DNA from: JBBIPA01 sp037443085 | GTDB taxonomy: Bacteria > Chloroflexota > Dehalococcoidia > GIF9 > UBA5629 | Length of the DNA: 6,295 bases | Direction: 5' to 3' | Assembly (NCBI GenBank): GCA_037443085.1 | Contig: JBBIPA010000078.1 | Coordinates: 1-6,295 of the forward strand | Shown: piece by piece, positions 5,550 to 6,295 of the stretch | Layout of the letters: each line of letters begins with the position of its first letter | Numbering within the stretch: position 1 is the stretch's first letter | The notes under the pieces: generated by a model | The model's database searches: none | What the model was told of the DNA's origin: nothing | The model's input: the letters and a program-made list of their open reading frames with translations, nothing else | Made by a program: the position numbers and the translations under genes

Positions 5550-6295
5550 ATGTTTCTAGCGAAATTGGGAACCACATTGCGCCGGGGTATTTATTCTGTC
5601 AGCCGGGTTATTAATGGCATTGGTGTTGCCTTTTTGGCAGTTATGATGTTTCTCACCGCTGCTGATGTTATCGGTCGCTATGTGTTCAATAAGCCAATTA
5701 CGGGCGCCTTTGAATTAACTGAATTTATGATGGCGATTGTGGTAGCACTGGCATTAGCATACACAGGGGTTAAGAAGGGACATGTTACCGTTGATGTTGT
5801 TATCAGCAAATTCACGCCTAGAGTACAGGCGATAATCAACAGCATAACCTGTTTCTTTGGTTTGGCAGTTTTTTCTTTAATTATCTGGCGTAGTATTTCC
5901 TATGCTATCAGGCTGAAAGAAGGCAATTTCTTATCAGCAGCATTAAATGCACCGGTTTATCCCTTTGTTTTATTAGTAGCTTTTGGCGCCTTTGTCTTTT
6001 GCCTGGTATTGCTGGTTAATCTGATAGAAAATATAGCCCAGGTCATAAAGGGAAAGAAATGGCAGGAGTGGTTAGGGTTCTTAGTATTAATTGTCATAGT
6101 TATCGCCATCTTTTCTATACCGATATGGGCTAAAGGAGTTTTTGATTTCCAGCTCAGCCCGATTACCGCAGGCATCGTCAGTGTTGTATTACTTATTATT
6201 ATCATTTTTTCTGGCATGCCCATTGGAATTGTTATGCTTTTTCTGGGATTTCTCGGAATGGCATATGTGGCTGGTATCATGCCAACTTTTACGAC
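5550..6295 (+). CDS. TRAP transporter fused permease, DctQ-DctM type (3' end outside window)
   Basis: The frame from ATG 5550 is open to the last base (248 complete codons), so the gene is cut by the window edge. GAAGGT at 5538-5543 is a fair ribosome binding site. Residues 1-165 are a DctQ small permease: hydrophobic helices at about 20-42, 56-73, 94-115 and 134-160, with the family block VFNKPITGAFELTEFMM (45-61) and the KKGHVTVD stretch (75-82). After a basic loop (GKKWQEW, 168-174), a further hydrophobic helix spans ~175-193. Then comes a segment that looks like the DctM start: SPITAGIVSVVLLIIIIFSG (203-222) and MPIGIVMLFLGFLGMAYVAG (223-242), where a small/Pro-Ile-Gly entry to the first hairpin is typical. 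An additional helix joining Q and M is known from fused TRAP proteins such as SiaQM. Function: uses an ion gradient to import the ligand handed over by the lipoprotein receptor 131 nt upstream. No stop separates the Q and M parts. Confidence 0.88.
   Translation, partial: MFLAKLGTTLRRGIYSVSRVINGIGVAFLAVMMFLTAADVIGRYVFNKPITGAFELTEFMMAIVVALALAYTGVKKGHVTVDVVISKFTPRVQAIINSITCFFGLAVFSLIIWRSISYAIRLKEGNFLSAALNAPVYPFVLLVAFGAFVFCLVLLVNLIENIAQVIKGKKWQEWLGFLVLIVIVIAIFSIPIWAKGVFDFQLSPITAGIVSVVLLIIIIFSGMPIGIVMLFLGFLGMAYVAGIMPTFT

Noticed and set aside
5957..6280. 107-codon reverse-strand open frame
   Set aside because: It is antisense to the fused DctQM gene, whose transmembrane coding on the plus strand is clear; the Thr/Ile/Lys-rich product is typical of the complement of membrane-protein codons.
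1..6295. CRISPR arrays, tRNA or rRNA genes, transposases
   Set aside because: No spaced repeat series, cloverleaf-like sequence, rRNA-like stretch or transposase motif was seen on either strand.

Overview
The window carries five forward-strand genes in two blocks, and no convincing gene on the reverse strand. Base composition is moderate (roughly 40-60% G+C by local hand counts). The genes are rich in Fe-S and flavin redox proteins, and the transporter lipoprotein has a Pro/Ala/Ser linker behind a lipobox. This fits an anaerobic bacterium from sediment or subsurface. A Chloroflexota (Dehalococcoidia-like) or Desulfobacterota source is a guess from the style of the proteins, not a demonstrated assignment.

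Block 1 (46-4089) is a tight three-gene redox operon. Gene 1 (46-2190) is a 714-aa fusion of a DmsB-type poly-[4Fe-4S] subunit to a GltD/NfnB/DsrL-type FAD-NAD(P)H oxidoreductase. Gene 2 (2217-3860) is a 547-aa flavoprotein of the fumarate reductase/AprA superfamily; its FAD-binding regions look most like adenylylsulfate reductase AprA, but the usual catalytic His is not visible. Gene 3 (3874-4089) is a 71-aa two-cluster ferredoxin that resembles a truncated AprB. Intergenic gaps are 26 and 13 nt and each gene has a good ribosome binding site. The simplest reading is a soluble cytoplasmic complex in which NAD(P)H, gene 1 FAD and Fe-S clusters, the gene 3 ferredoxin and the gene 2 FAD form one electron path to an unknown substrate, in either direction.

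Block 2 (4300 to the window end) is a TRAP transporter. A lipoprotein solute receptor of the DctP family (4300-5418) is followed, after a 131-nt gap holding a large stem-loop, by a membrane protein that starts at 5550 and stays open to the last base. Its first ~165 residues are DctQ-like, and the frame then runs through an extra hydrophobic helix into the start of a DctM-like domain, so this is a fused QM permease cut by the window edge. The 210-nt gap before the receptor gene holds a plausible promoter.

Together the window suggests uptake of an organic anion by the TRAP system and its oxidation or reduction by the neighbouring flavoenzyme, wired to NAD(P)H. The substrate cannot be read from the sequence. 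Notable oddities are an Ala in place of one cluster-ligand Cys in the DmsB-like domain, the DmsB-GltD fusion itself, loss of the AprA/FrdA-type catalytic His in gene 2, and an abrupt rise in third-position G+C at about 3480 that runs to the end of the ferredoxin gene.
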